The notes beneath the pieces are model-generated. The model ran no database searches. It worked only from the letters and a program-made list of their open reading frames with translations, and had not been told where the DNA came from. Positions 17,712 through 27,600 of a stretch of 64,000 nucleotides of DNA are shown piece by piece (the stretch's first letter is position 1; each line of letters starts with the position of its first letter). The position numbers and the translations under genes were made by a program. Source of the DNA: an uncultured Aquimarina sp. (GTDB lineage: Bacteria > Bacteroidota > Bacteroidia > Flavobacteriales > Flavobacteriaceae). The stretch spans positions 24,106 through 88,105 of the forward strand of contig CANMLW010000016.1 in NCBI GenBank assembly GCA_947498705.1, read 5' to 3'.

Positions 17712-18467
17712 TTATTTTTTGTGTATAGATAGCTTTTTACTATTAAATTTTGCTCCTATAGGTAAGGATATTCCGTTTTTCATTTCTACAGTGTCATTAT
17801 CATAGGAGCGTAAATAGCTGGTATTGATAATAAATGATTTTTGAATCCTAATGAAATTGTCACTTTCTAATTGTAGTAAGCATAGTTTTAAACTAGTGTA
17901 TACCGTTATTTTTGAATTATCATTTAAATGATAATTTACATAATTACCTAAGCCTTCTATATAAATAATAGTATCGGTAGGGATAATATGAGTACGTCGG
18001 TTCGATTTTAATTCGATCGTTTTTGAATTAGTTTCTTCGTTTTTCTCTCTTTCTTTAAAGTATAGAAGTAATATGTAGATAGCAGAAATAAAAAAAACCG
18101 TACTGTTTATAAGAATAGACGACCTTACAATAGCCGATGGTTTAAAAATCTTACTAAAATCAAATTGTTCAAGATTTTCGAAGAAAAAATACATAAAAAA
18201 GCGTTGCGCCAAGCTTGCAAAAATCAATAAGACTAAATAATAAAAGATAAAATTCTTAAATCTTTTGTAAAGAAGGTATTTGGGTATGAGATAAAGTACA
18301 CAAAAGTATACTGTCAAAATTCGTATCGGTAATAAAATAAATTCTAGGAAAAAGGAAGATTTGTAATCGTCATTTTTAACCCATATCAGACTAAATGCGA
18401 TATAGTATAAAATCCAAAACAGGACCTGAAGAATAACCTTATTTTTTTTAGTAAGCTCTGTGATCAT
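17712..18467 (-). CDS. LytTR-family membrane-anchored transcription regulator
   Basis: 251 residues: four hydrophobic helices (about 10-30, 42-62, 72-92, 115-138) followed by a C-terminal LytTR DNA-binding domain (about 155-250) with the family elements IIYIEGLGNYVNYHL, FIRIQKSFIIN and LPIGAKF. There is no receiver domain, so the membrane part is presumably the sensor. The gene is divergent from the PDZ-hydrolase gene, with unusual overlapping leaders (see 18559-18633). That hydrolase is a likely neighbour target, but this is inference. Confidence 0.88.
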   Translation of the reverse strand: MITELTKKNKVILQVLFWILYYIAFSLIWVKNDDYKSSFFLEFILLPIRILTVYFCVLYLIPKYLLYKRFKNFIFYYLVLLIFASLAQRFFMYFFFENLEQFDFSKIFKPSAIVRSSILINSTVFFISAIYILLLYFKEREKNEETNSKTIELKSNRRTHIIPTDTIIYIEGLGNYVNYHLNDNSKITVYTSLKLCLLQLESDNFIRIQKSFIINTSYLRSYDNDTVEMKNGISLPIGAKFNSKKLSIHKK

Positions 18468-18558
18468 ACTTTATTAACAGTCAAAAGGGATTATTTGAAA
18501 TAAAAACTAAGGTACTTCATATAAATTAAAGCAAGTAGCCCCATAATCGTTATAATAT

Positions 18559-18633
18559 TGTCTTTGTGTGAGTGAAAAAAATCTCTTTATATTTTTTTGA
18601 TAGCACACTTTTAGTCAACAACTCACAAAGATA
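18559..18633. promoter_or_regulatory. Face-to-face promoter region with inverted repeat
   Basis: TGTCTTTG (18559-18566, plus, one mismatch to TAnnTTTG) and TATCTTTG (minus strand, 18633-18626, exact) point towards each other. Transcripts for the two divergent genes would therefore overlap by about 45 nt. The surrounding TCTTTGTGTGAGT (18561-18573) and ACTCACAAAGA (18621-18631) are an inverted repeat with a 2-nt insertion. Confidence 0.45.
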
Positions 18634-18644
18634 AAAACTAAGAA

Positions 18645-19952
18645 ATGAAAAAAATACTTTTAATACTTGTAACTTTTTGTGGTTTTGTAATGCAGGTTTT
18701 TTCTCAGGATTTAGAAAGAAGAGCCTCTTTTGAAGCCCAAATTAAGGGACCTGGTAAAGAAACTCCGGGGGCAACAATACAGCATTTGGAAGAAAAATCT
18801 CCGCTGTTTGAAGCTGGCTTTAGGTCAGACGATGTTATTGTTCAAGTTAATGAAAGAAGAGTTGTGTATCCAGAGGATTGGAGTGCTATTGTTTATGGAA
18901 TTCGGTCTGAAGAACAAACTAAGATAGTAGTAAAGAGAGGAGCAGAAAGAATAAGTAAAGAATTAGTTCTAAATCCATTATACAAAGAAACACATGAGAG
19001 TTTAGAAGTTTTTTATGAAAGTATAGTAAGTGAATATGGCTTGAAACAAAGAGTTATTGTTACAAAACCTAAAGGAAATGGACCTTTTCCAGCAATTTTC
19101 CTGATACAAGGCCTTAGCTGTTCTACTATAGAAAAATATTCGGGAAGAAGTAATAATTGGGTGCGATTAATAGAAGATATAGCCCAAAAATCAAATATGG
19201 TTTTACTTAGGGTAGATAAGCCAGGGGTAGGTGATAGTGAAGGAGATTGCGGAAAAATAGATTTTAAAACTGAAATTGCCGGTTACGAAGCCGCAATGCA
19301 TTTACTGAAGTCAAAAAACTATGTTGATTCAAAAAGAATAGTGATTTATGGGAATAGTATGGGAAGCGCATTAGCACCGTATTTTGCTAATAAATTTGAT
19401 GCAGTCGGAGTTATATCTGATGGGACTTTCTTTAAGTCCTGGTATGAGCATATGCTCGAGATAGAGCGTAGAATATTAGAAATAGAAGGAAAATCTCAAA
19501 AAGAAATATATGATTTAATGAATCAGGTGTATATACCCATATATTATGAAATGCTTATTAAAAAAAGAAGCTATGCAGATGTGTTAAAAGAAAACCCTTT
19601 GTATAAAAAACATCACAGACATTCGTTTCAACATATGTATGGGCGATCTATGAAATATTATCATCAGGTACAGGATTTTAATTTTGCTGCCGAGTGGCAA
19701 AAAATAAAGGTGCCCGTAAGAATTAGATGGGGAACAAATGATTGGATTATGACCGAAAATGATAACGATATGATTATTGATTTACTAGACAAAAAGGGAC
19801 ATAAAGATCATCTGTTATATAAATATGAGGGATTGGATCATTGGTCGACAATTCACCTAGATTATAATTCGAGCTTCAATTTTAAGCCAGGAAAGTGGGA
19901 AGATAAAATAAGTCAACAAATTATAGATTGGGCTCATGAATTTGTTAAGTAG
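18645..19952 (+). CDS. Exported PDZ-alpha/beta hydrolase
   Basis: 435 residues. A signal peptide ends near VMQVFSQ. A PDZ-like domain (about 25-110) has SPLFEAGFRSDDVIVQVN. An alpha/beta hydrolase follows, with oxyanion-region FLIQGLSCST, the nucleophile elbow GNSMGS (Ser near 238), the later acidic segment WGTNDWIM and the His in GLDHWST near the end. This gives a Ser-Asp-His triad. It is likely a periplasmic or secreted peptidase or esterase. No T9SS C-terminal domain is seen. It is divergent from a LytTR regulator that may control it. Confidence 0.85.
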   Translation: MKKILLILVTFCGFVMQVFSQDLERRASFEAQIKGPGKETPGATIQHLEEKSPLFEAGFRSDDVIVQVNERRVVYPEDWSAIVYGIRSEEQTKIVVKRGAERISKELVLNPLYKETHESLEVFYESIVSEYGLKQRVIVTKPKGNGPFPAIFLIQGLSCSTIEKYSGRSNNWVRLIEDIAQKSNMVLLRVDKPGVGDSEGDCGKIDFKTEIAGYEAAMHLLKSKNYVDSKRIVIYGNSMGSALAPYFANKFDAVGVISDGTFFKSWYEHMLEIERRILEIEGKSQKEIYDLMNQVYIPIYYEMLIKKRSYADVLKENPLYKKHHRHSFQHMYGRSMKYYHQVQDFNFAAEWQKIKVPVRIRWGTNDWIMTENDNDMIIDLLDKKGHKDHLLYKYEGLDHWSTIHLDYNSSFNFKPGKWEDKISQQIIDWAHEFVK

Positions 19953-19973
19953 ATTTGTAGATGGAGAAATAGA

Positions 19974-20453
19974 TTATCTTTTTTCTTTTAAGTTGTAACG
20001 CATTTCTACAATATGTCTTTCGAAACCTGCTTTTTCATAAGCGCGAATAGCTCTTGGATTTTTATCATATACTGTAAGCCTTATTTCTTCAATTCCTTTT
20101 GAGGTAAACCATTTGGATAACTCTTCGAGAATATTTTGGACAATTCCTTGTCCGCGATATTCTGGTGCTAAATATATAAAACCAATATATCCAAGTTGTT
20201 TTTGTATAAAGTACCCTTTTCGGTTCCTGATTTGGCCATACCCACTTGCAATTACTTTTCCTTCGTGCTCTGCAACAATAACTTCGGTATGATCTGCGGT
20301 AATGTAAGATTTGATATCGTAATAACTGATTTTTTCACGTTTTAATGTCACATCCATAGGTCGTTCTGTTTCTATAATTTTTTGTTCAAAATCTAGTAAA
20401 ACAGGTAAATCCTTTAGAGTAGCCGTTCTAATAAGTATATTGGATTGTTGCAT
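19974..20453 (-). CDS. GNAT-family N-acetyltransferase
   Basis: 159 residues. The acetyl-CoA-binding motif A is YRGQGIVQNILEELSKWF with the R/Q-x-x-G-x-G/A pattern, followed by motif B NPRAIRAYEKAGF. The substrate is unknown. The start is supported by a TATATTTG box at 20478-20471, which leaves a leader of about 10 nt. It is convergent with the hydrolase gene (21 bp) and lies downstream of pruA behind the pruA terminator. Confidence 0.9.
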   Translation of the reverse strand: MQQSNILIRTATLKDLPVLLDFEQKIIETERPMDVTLKREKISYYDIKSYITADHTEVIVAEHEGKVIASGYGQIRNRKGYFIQKQLGYIGFIYLAPEYRGQGIVQNILEELSKWFTSKGIEEIRLTVYDKNPRAIRAYEKAGFERHIVEMRYNLKEKR

Positions 20454-20470
20454 ATTGTGTTTTTAATAAT

Positions 20471-20478
20471 CAAATATA
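20471..20478 (-). promoter_or_regulatory. -7 promoter box of the acetyltransferase gene
   Basis: TATATTTG on the minus strand, exact TAnnTTTG, 17 bp ahead of the start codon. Confidence 0.5.
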
Positions 20479-20519
20479 ATCAATACCGCAGAATGGAAGT
20501 TCTTTGATTTCTTTAGAAT

Positions 20520-20547
20520 AAAAAAAGCGCCGTAATGGCGCTTTTTA
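20520..20547 (-). terminator. Terminator of pruA
   Basis: A-run, AGCGCC (20526-20531), loop GTAAT, GGCGCT (20537-20542), T-run. GC-rich stem in AT-rich sequence, 19 bp past the pruA stop. Confidence 0.88.
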
Positions 20548-20565
20548 AAGTATTTTAGAATGTTA

Positions 20566-22194
20566 CTACTCTCCTAAGAAAGGGTATCTGTAGTCTGCCG
20601 GAGAAACAAATGTTTCTTTTATCATACGAGGAGAAACCCAACGTAATAGGTTTAGGTATGATCCTGCTTTATCATTTGTACCAGAAGCTCTTGCTCCTCC
20701 AAATGGCTGTTGTCCAACAACTGCACCAGTACATTTGTCATTAATATAGAAGTTACCCGCACAATTTTCTAATGCTTTAGTAGCTTCTGCAGCAGCATAA
20801 CGATCTGTAGAAAAGATAGCTCCTGTAAGTGCGTATTCACTAGTTCCATCAACAAGTTGTAATGTTTCTTCCCATGCTTCGTCTTCATAAACGAATATGG
20901 TAATTACTGGTCCAAAAAGCTCAGTACACATTGTTGTGTATTTAGGATCTTTAGTTACAATTACGGTAGGCTCTATAAAGTATCCTACAGATTTATCATA
21001 ATTACCACCAGCTATAACAGTTACATCTTCATCCTTTTTAGCTTGATCAATATATTTTGCAAGTTTATCAAATGAACTTTCAGTAATAACAGCAGTAATA
21101 AAGTTGCTCATATCTTCTGGAGATCCCATTTTGAAAGAAGCAACATCTTCTTTGATATATTTTTCTACATCGGCCCATAAACTTTTTGGGATATATGCTC
21201 TAGATGCAGCACTACATTTTTGTCCTTGGTATTCGAATGCACCACGTGTGATTCCTGTAGCAACTTGCTTAGCATTTGCGCTTGGGTGTGCAATAATAAA
21301 ATCCTTACCACCAGTTTCACCTACAATTCTTGGGTAGGTTTTGTAATTATGGATGTTGGTTCCTATTTTACCCCAAATATCATTAAATACTCCAGTACTT
21401 CCTGTGAAATGAATTCCAGCAAAATCAGGACTAGCTAATAAGGTTTCAGTAATCATAGAAGGACTACCGGCTACTAGATTGATTACTCCTGCAGGTACAC
21501 CTGCTTCCTGAAATACATCCATAAGCACTTTTGCAGAATACATCTGTGTGCTACTAGGCTTCCATACCACTACATTCCCCATCAATGCTGCACTGGCAGG
21601 AAGGTTTCCAGCAATAGCAGTAAAGTTAAAAGGTGTAATAGCATAAACAAAACCTTCTAGTGGTCTGTATTCTAATCTATTCCAAGCAGCAGAAGTAGAT
21701 TCTGGTTGCTCATTATATATCTGAGTCATAAATTCTACATTAAAACGTAGGAAATCTATAAACTCGCAAGCAGCATCGATTTCTGCTTGATATATATTTT
21801 TAGATTGTGCTAACATGGTAGCAGCGTTAATTTTCGAACGGTAAGGGCCTGCAATAAGTTCTGCAGCTCTTAAGAAAACAGCAGCTCTTTGTTCCCAAGG
21901 TAAATTAGCCCATTTCTTTCGTGCTTCTAACGCAGTATCTATAGCTTGTTGAACATGCTTTTTCTCTGCTTTGTGATAAGTCCCTAATATATGTTTATGG
22001 TCATGAGGAGGAGACATAGTTCCTGTATCCCCAGTTCTTATTTCTTCGCCATTTATATATAAAGGAACATCAACAGATGAATTGTACATTGATTTGTATG
22101 TTGCCAAAACTTCTTCTCTTTCTGGTGTTCCAGGAGCATATGACTTAACGGGCTCGTTTAATGCGGTAGGAACTTGAAAAAAACCTTTTCCCAT
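20566..22194 (-). CDS. pruA: Delta-1-pyrroline-5-carboxylate dehydrogenase
   Basis: NAD-dependent aldehyde dehydrogenase that turns glutamate semialdehyde into glutamate, the second step of proline breakdown. 542 residues, the single-function (non-PutA) form. Catalytic Glu293 lies in VGETGGKDF and catalytic Cys327 in YQGQKCSAASR. NAD-binding segments ITPFNFTAIAGNLP and HFTGSTGVF are present. No proline dehydrogenase gene is in the window. It is a single-gene unit with its own promoter box (22266-22259) and terminator. Confidence 0.96.
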   Translation of the reverse strand: MGKGFFQVPTALNEPVKSYAPGTPEREEVLATYKSMYNSSVDVPLYINGEEIRTGDTGTMSPPHDHKHILGTYHKAEKKHVQQAIDTALEARKKWANLPWEQRAAVFLRAAELIAGPYRSKINAATMLAQSKNIYQAEIDAACEFIDFLRFNVEFMTQIYNEQPESTSAAWNRLEYRPLEGFVYAITPFNFTAIAGNLPASAALMGNVVVWKPSSTQMYSAKVLMDVFQEAGVPAGVINLVAGSPSMITETLLASPDFAGIHFTGSTGVFNDIWGKIGTNIHNYKTYPRIVGETGGKDFIIAHPSANAKQVATGITRGAFEYQGQKCSAASRAYIPKSLWADVEKYIKEDVASFKMGSPEDMSNFITAVITESSFDKLAKYIDQAKKDEDVTVIAGGNYDKSVGYFIEPTVIVTKDPKYTTMCTELFGPVITIFVYEDEAWEETLQLVDGTSEYALTGAIFSTDRYAAAEATKALENCAGNFYINDKCTGAVVGQQPFGGARASGTNDKAGSYLNLLRWVSPRMIKETFVSPADYRYPFLGE

Positions 22195-22258
22195 AACGTG
22201 TTGTATTAGTTTAAATTAGTAAAATGTTTTGCTGTCGCGAATTTATTATTTCGGAGGG

Positions 22259-22266
22259 CAAAGATA
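22259..22266 (-). promoter_or_regulatory. -7 promoter box of pruA
   Basis: TATCTTTG on the minus strand, exact TAnnTTTG, 64 bp before the pruA start. Confidence 0.5.
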
Positions 22267-22365
22267 GAAAATTATAAAAGGTATATTTACTTTTGACTTT
22301 AATATATACTATTCAGAGTGTATTTTTTTTTGTAAGTTGTCAAAAAATTGGCCGACCTAGAATTT

Positions 22366-23082
22366 ATGTGTACAGTAACATTAATCCCAACTCAAGAAAA
22401 TAATTTTATTTTGACCTCAAATCGTGATGAGGCAATTAATAGAAAAACACTACAACCAGAGTTTTATTGCATTGGTTCGACAAGAATGTTATTTCCAAAA
22501 GATGCTTTGGCAGGAGGCACTTGGATTGGTGTAAGTGATAAGAATACGATGATTTGTTTGCTTAATGGTGGATTTGTAAAGCATCAGAGAAAGTCCTCTT
22601 ATAGACAAAGTAGAGGAGTAGTAGTGAAAGACTTACTTGAAGCTAATGATTTAGAAAAAGCAATTAACCAATATAATTATAAAGGTATAGAGCCTTTTAC
22701 AATAATAGCCGCAAACTGGCAATCAGAGTTGTTGTTTTTTGAATTAGTTTGGGATGGAGAGCAGGCACATATACGAAGGTTGAGTAAAGAAACGCATATT
22801 TGGTCATCCTCTACGTTGTATGATGATGAAATAAAAGCAGTTCGTAAAAAATGGTTTGAAACATTTGAAAACAAAAATGATTTGACCGTTGACTCTCTTT
22901 TAAACTTTCATAAAACAGCGGGTGTTGGAGATAAGAATAAAGATTTGCAAATAGATAGAGGTGCACTAAAAACAATTAGCATCACCCAAATAGTAAAAAA
23001 TGAAGAGGAAATTTCGATGCGATATGAAAATCTTCAGGATAGTAAGGTTAATACTGTTGTTTTTGAAACAGTAACGGCTTAA
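22366..23082 (+). CDS. NRDE/TANGO2-family protein
   Basis: 238 residues from the ATG at 22366, chosen over an upstream TTG because the family begins Met-Cys-Thr. The N-terminal MCTVTLIP and the SNRDEA motif that names the NRDE family are both present, followed by ALAGGTWIGVS and SRGVVVKDLL. The family has an Ntn-hydrolase-like look, with Cys2 as a possible nucleophile. In animals TANGO2 is linked to heme and lipid handling. The bacterial role is unknown. It is followed after 22 bp by the gene at 23105, so the two form an operon. Confidence 0.85.
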   Translation: MCTVTLIPTQENNFILTSNRDEAINRKTLQPEFYCIGSTRMLFPKDALAGGTWIGVSDKNTMICLLNGGFVKHQRKSSYRQSRGVVVKDLLEANDLEKAINQYNYKGIEPFTIIAANWQSELLFFELVWDGEQAHIRRLSKETHIWSSSTLYDDEIKAVRKKWFETFENKNDLTVDSLLNFHKTAGVGDKNKDLQIDRGALKTISITQIVKNEEEISMRYENLQDSKVNTVVFETVTA

Positions 23083-23104
23083 TGAGTGATCGATAAATTT
23101 TGAA

Positions 23105-24124
23105 ATGTTGAAGTATACTGGTAAAATAATTTCGCTTGCTTTTCCTGATACATTTGTAAAATGTTCTGATGAGCGATTTGTAAAAGCTTTGATAGCAGTG
23201 GGTTTTGGAAAGAAAAACTACATCAAAGCCGGTCATGCGGCTTTTGTTCTTATAGAAAATCAAACCGGTAAAGCAGAATATTTTGATTTTGGAAGATATA
23301 TTACCCCTAATGGATATGGTAGAGTAAGAAGTGCTATAACAGATGTCGAGTTAGAAATCCCTTTTAAGGCAACAATAACTAGAGGTAACAAACTTGATAA
23401 TTTAGAAGAGTTTTTAGTGTGGTTAGAAGCAAATCCTGAAAAAACACATGGGAGTGGTAGATTGGTAGCTTCGGTCTGTGATTATATAGATTACCAACGT
23501 TCCAGAGATTTCGTGCTATCTATTCAAAAGCAGGGAAGTGTTAAGTACAAGGCCTTTGGTAAAATAGGAAGTAATTGCTCGCGTATTGTGACAGACACAA
23601 TTTTGGCAGGAACAGATCATCCAAAAATAAGAAAGCCTTTGTTAAGAAATAAGTTGTTTACTCCTAGTCCCTTAGGTAATGTAGCTAAGGCTGGTTTAGA
23701 AAACCCAATTTATCAGGTAGAAAACGGAATAATGGATATATATCCGGGATCGATTTTTAAGGAAAACCTAACAAATTATTTTGATCAAAATATTCCAGAA
23801 AACAATACTCACAGTTTGGTAAATGGTGAGTTAAATGGTGAGAATGCCCACTTTCTTGAAGGTATTGGGAGCAGTGCTTATTTTACATTAGAAGAGTCTT
23901 GTGAGAAAAATGTTTTTGAGATTAAAAGGTATACAGAATGTGGTAAGGAAGATTTTAATGGCTTGTTTGAGGTAGTAGAGGGTAATTTTGATGCTTCCAA
24001 AACATACAGGTTTATTTATGACTCTAATTGTAAATACTGTCATTTAGAACAAAGTGGTAAAAAAATAAAACTAGAACGAGTTAGTAGAACAATTAATTCA
24101 GTGCAAAGGAAGCGAGCAGTTTGA
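23105..24124 (+). CDS. Conserved protein, possible permuted papain-like hydrolase
   Basis: 339 residues without signal peptide. I believe this is a flavobacterial family catalogued as a DUF (perhaps DUF6695), but I cannot confirm the number. Visible features are KAGHAAFVLIENQTGKAEYFDFGRY (about 42-65), then GSNCSRIVTDTIL (about 158-170), then a C-terminal half with a CKYC pair near the end. A conserved His followed later by Cys, with a short hydrophobic strand after the His, is the arrangement of circularly permuted NlpC/P60-type enzymes. It overlaps the convergent apaG by 32 bp and is cotranscribed with the NRDE gene. Confidence 0.7.
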   Translation: MLKYTGKIISLAFPDTFVKCSDERFVKALIAVGFGKKNYIKAGHAAFVLIENQTGKAEYFDFGRYITPNGYGRVRSAITDVELEIPFKATITRGNKLDNLEEFLVWLEANPEKTHGSGRLVASVCDYIDYQRSRDFVLSIQKQGSVKYKAFGKIGSNCSRIVTDTILAGTDHPKIRKPLLRNKLFTPSPLGNVAKAGLENPIYQVENGIMDIYPGSIFKENLTNYFDQNIPENNTHSLVNGELNGENAHFLEGIGSSAYFTLEESCEKNVFEIKRYTECGKEDFNGLFEVVEGNFDASKTYRFIYDSNCKYCHLEQSGKKIKLERVSRTINSVQRKRAV

Positions 24125-24479
24125 AACTAGGAATCATCACCTGAAACTTTTGTGCTGACGTGAAATTAATCATGTTATAATGCCCTTTCATAGATCCAAA
24201 AGGTGAGTTAAGTAAACAGCCGCTATTATAAGTGTGAGATTCACCTGGTTTAAGAACGGGTTTTTTGCCAATCACGCCTTCTCCTTCAACAATTTCCGTA
24301 TTATTTAGAGCGTCTTTAATTTCCCAGAAGCGAGAAGTAAGTTGTACAGGGTACTTGCTTTGGTTTTCTATGCTAATACGGTATCCAAAAGCAAAATGGA
24401 CTTTATGATTTTTGTAGAACGTACCTTCAAAGTTAGTATCTACCGAAATTTTTATGCCGCTAGTGATCTGTTGAACCAT
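24093..24479 (-). CDS. apaG: ApaG domain protein
   Basis: 128 residues, an all-beta immunoglobulin-like fold of about the usual ApaG length. Conserved GYRISIENQSKYPVQLTSRFWEI and GVIGKKPVLKPGESHTYNSGCLL with the GSMKGHY segment. In bacteria ApaG is linked to cation efflux and diadenosine tetraphosphate phenotypes, with the biochemical role unsettled. Its last 32 bp overlap the end of the convergent gene. A TACATTTG box lies 26 bp upstream. Confidence 0.93.
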   Translation of the reverse strand: MVQQITSGIKISVDTNFEGTFYKNHKVHFAFGYRISIENQSKYPVQLTSRFWEIKDALNNTEIVEGEGVIGKKPVLKPGESHTYNSGCLLNSPFGSMKGHYNMINFTSAQKFQVMIPSFKLLASFALN

Positions 24480-24504
24480 AGGTGTGATATAATAATAGAT
24501 TCTA

Positions 24505-24512
24505 CAAATGTA
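24505..24512 (-). promoter_or_regulatory. -7 promoter box of apaG
   Basis: TACATTTG on the minus strand, exact TAnnTTTG. Confidence 0.45.
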
Positions 24513-24634
24513 AATATATAGAATCCGTTACCGCTAAGATAGAAAATAATCAATTTATAAACAGAAATTTAACAATTGTTTTACCTCAAATTTTTTATTT
24601 GTAAAATGTAAATAATACTTGTGATAACAAAGAA

Positions 24635-24655
24635 GGTGTTCTTTTTATAAACACC
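24635..24655 (-). terminator. Probable terminator of the secreted dehydrogenase gene
   Basis: GGTGTT (24635-24640) pairs with AACACC (24650-24655). On the minus strand it is followed by TTCTTTGTT. It lies 18 bp past the stop codon. Confidence 0.6.
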
Positions 24656-24673
24656 CTCTTTATCATTTTTGTT

Positions 24674-27600
24674 TTATTTTAAGATTAGCTTTTTTGTTTT
24701 TGATTTGTTCCCAGATGCTACTGTGATAAGGTATAAGCCAGAACTTAGATCATTTAGATGGATTTCTTCTGTAGTGATTTTACCCTTTTTGACCACTTGC
24801 CCAATTTGATTTTGTATATAATAAACCGTGTCGGTTAATAGGTTTGTTTTTATTAGAATAAAGTCATTTGTTGGGTTAGGAAAGATGTTAAAATTTAAAG
24901 TTTTTGAACCGGGTTTTTGATCGGTTTTTGATGTTGCATTTATAATAACATTGTAATCTTCCACTTCTCCATAACGAAAAGAAGCACAGGGGCCTGGAGT
25001 GCCGTTATATTGCAAAGCAACCCTCATGCGTGTAGGTCCGTTTTGTGCATTATCGGGTATTGTAAAGTTTCCATTTACTGGAGTTGCTCTTGTAGAGGTA
25101 TTCCATACCTGTTCTCCTGGATCTGCAAAATCACCGTCTTGGTTATAGTCTATCCATACGGTATATATTTCATTGTAGGTGGTGGTTCTAGGCCATATAG
25201 GCGTTATAGAGATGTTATTACTAATTCCTTTTGATAATTCGGTAGATTCTGAAGTAAAGTCACTATACCCGTTGGTGCCAGCCATTGAGGTTTTATTAAT
25301 TGTTCCAATGGTAACATTTCCAATATATTCATAAGAAGTATCATTCCCGTTTGATTCGCAATAATTGATTTGCTCATTTAGAGTGGTAAACAAAGTAGAA
25401 TTACTGTAATTAGAAACAGTATTGTCGGGACATTTACTTCTTATTTGTGCTTCATATGAGGTGTTGGGCTTTAAGTTTTCTATGCTATAGATATTTTCTG
25501 CAGTTGAAATGGTAACCCAGTCATTGGTTGTTGTTTCACGATATCTTACATCATAGGTTGCAGATGTAACGATTTTCCAGGATAACTGCACGCTGGTAGT
25601 TTTGATATCTGAAGAAGTAATGTCTGATGGTATGACGGCGGTACAGGATGTATCTGTAGAATTTGTCCATATTGCCGTGTTATGAGCTGTAATAGCCCCC
25701 GCTTTAGAAAAATTACCTGTTGCAATTATTTTTTGGGTATCGTCTAAGGAGAATGTCATTGCGTTAACAATAATATCTACTCCTACACTAGTGTTTGTTC
25801 CCATTGCTTTCCAACCACCATTTTCACTCCATTGCGCTATGTTGTTTACGATATCATTGCTAGTATTATTTGATGCAATATCAAAAGCTCCTGCTGCATA
25901 AAGATGTGTGCCGTCATGTAATAAAGTGCGCACAATATTATTTACCCCGTTGCCAAGTTTAGACCAGCTTTTTGATTGGATATCCCATTTGGCAATTCGA
26001 TTTACCGTAGTTCCTCCTGCGAGTGCAAAATTACCTCCTATAAATACACTTGATGGGGTAGTTGTAATGGCTTCTACAAAACCACTGGTTCCAATGCCCA
26101 GAGTCCCCCAGTTGGATCCGTTCCAGGTAGCAATTCTGTTGGCTGTATTTCCTCCTGCTTCATCAAAATTACCACCAGCATAAAGAATGCCATCGTTTCC
26201 GATAGCCAAAGATCTTATTTCATTATTGGTTCCCGATTGTTGATTGGTGCTATCGGTGAGAGCAGACCATTGGTTTGAATTCCATTGTGCAATGTTTCTT
26301 ACCTCAGTTCCTCCGGCAGTTTTAAATACTCCACCAACAAAAACAGTATTGTTGTGGATTTCTATCGCTGCTACAGCTCCATCTACTCCCGATCCCAGGG
26401 CAGACCACTGTGTGCCGTTCCATACAGCAATATGATTGGCATTAATACCGCCAATTTTTGTAAATGATCCCCCTGCATATAAGTTACCATTTGTATCTGT
26501 TTTTAATGCATTTATACTTCCGTTAATCTCACCTCCCAGAGCAGACCAACCAGAATTTTGATTCCATACTGCAATGTTTTTTGCATTGACTGTACCAGCT
26601 TTGTTAAAAACACCTCCATGGTATACGTTGCCATTTGTATCGGTAGCTATGGCGTGCACAATACCATCTATACCTTCATTTAAAGCGCCCCATGAGCCTA
26701 TGCCGTTTACTTGGGTTCCTGTAGGAGAGGTAGTTCCATCTACCAATTGGTATATTTTTCCATTTGTGCCATAACTTGAAAAGTAAAGTTCTCCCAGAGT
26801 ATCTACTCCAAAAGAAGATACAAACAATCCATCGGTTTTAAAAAGTAATGTGCTGTCGGCATCTCCTGTTGAAGGGTTGTAGTTTAGTGCCCAGACTCTA
26901 CCACTTACATAATCAGCAAAGATATACTTAGAGTTGATATCAGGGTTTAAGCTAGTTATTTCTGAGCCTCGATAAACATAGCCACCGGTAATAGAAACAT
27001 CTCCCTGATTGTGGTTATAATTAAAAACAGGAGATGCAACAGGCCCAGAAATAACAACATTACTGTTTGCAACCGAATTGCCTTCAAATCTACTCCAACC
27101 ATAATTCTTACCTTTTTCGATGTTATTGATCTCTTCAAAAGCGTTTTGTCCCACATCTGCACCCCAAAGTTTTCCTGAAACGGCATCAAACGAAAATTTC
27201 CACGTGTTGCGGATACCATAGGCGTAAATTTCGTCTAACCCATCAACGCCTACAAAAGGGTTGTCACTTGGTATTTCATAGTTATTATTAGGTAGAGCTG
27301 GATTGGTTTCTATAGGATTGCTGTCGTCAATATCGACATCAATGCGACAAATACTTCCAAATACCGTGTTTTTGTTTTGCCCGTTGCGTTGGGGATCGTT
27401 TCCGCCACCACCATCACCAAAGGATATGTATAAATATGAATCAGAACCAAAGGCTATCTTACCTCCGTTATGATTACTGTTGTTTTGATTTTTATCAAAT
27501 TGAAAAATTACCAGTTCACTATTAGGGTCTGCCAGAGTAGGATCGTTTGCTTGGGCAGAAAATCGAGATAATACCATTCGGGTCGAAATTCCAGAAACCG

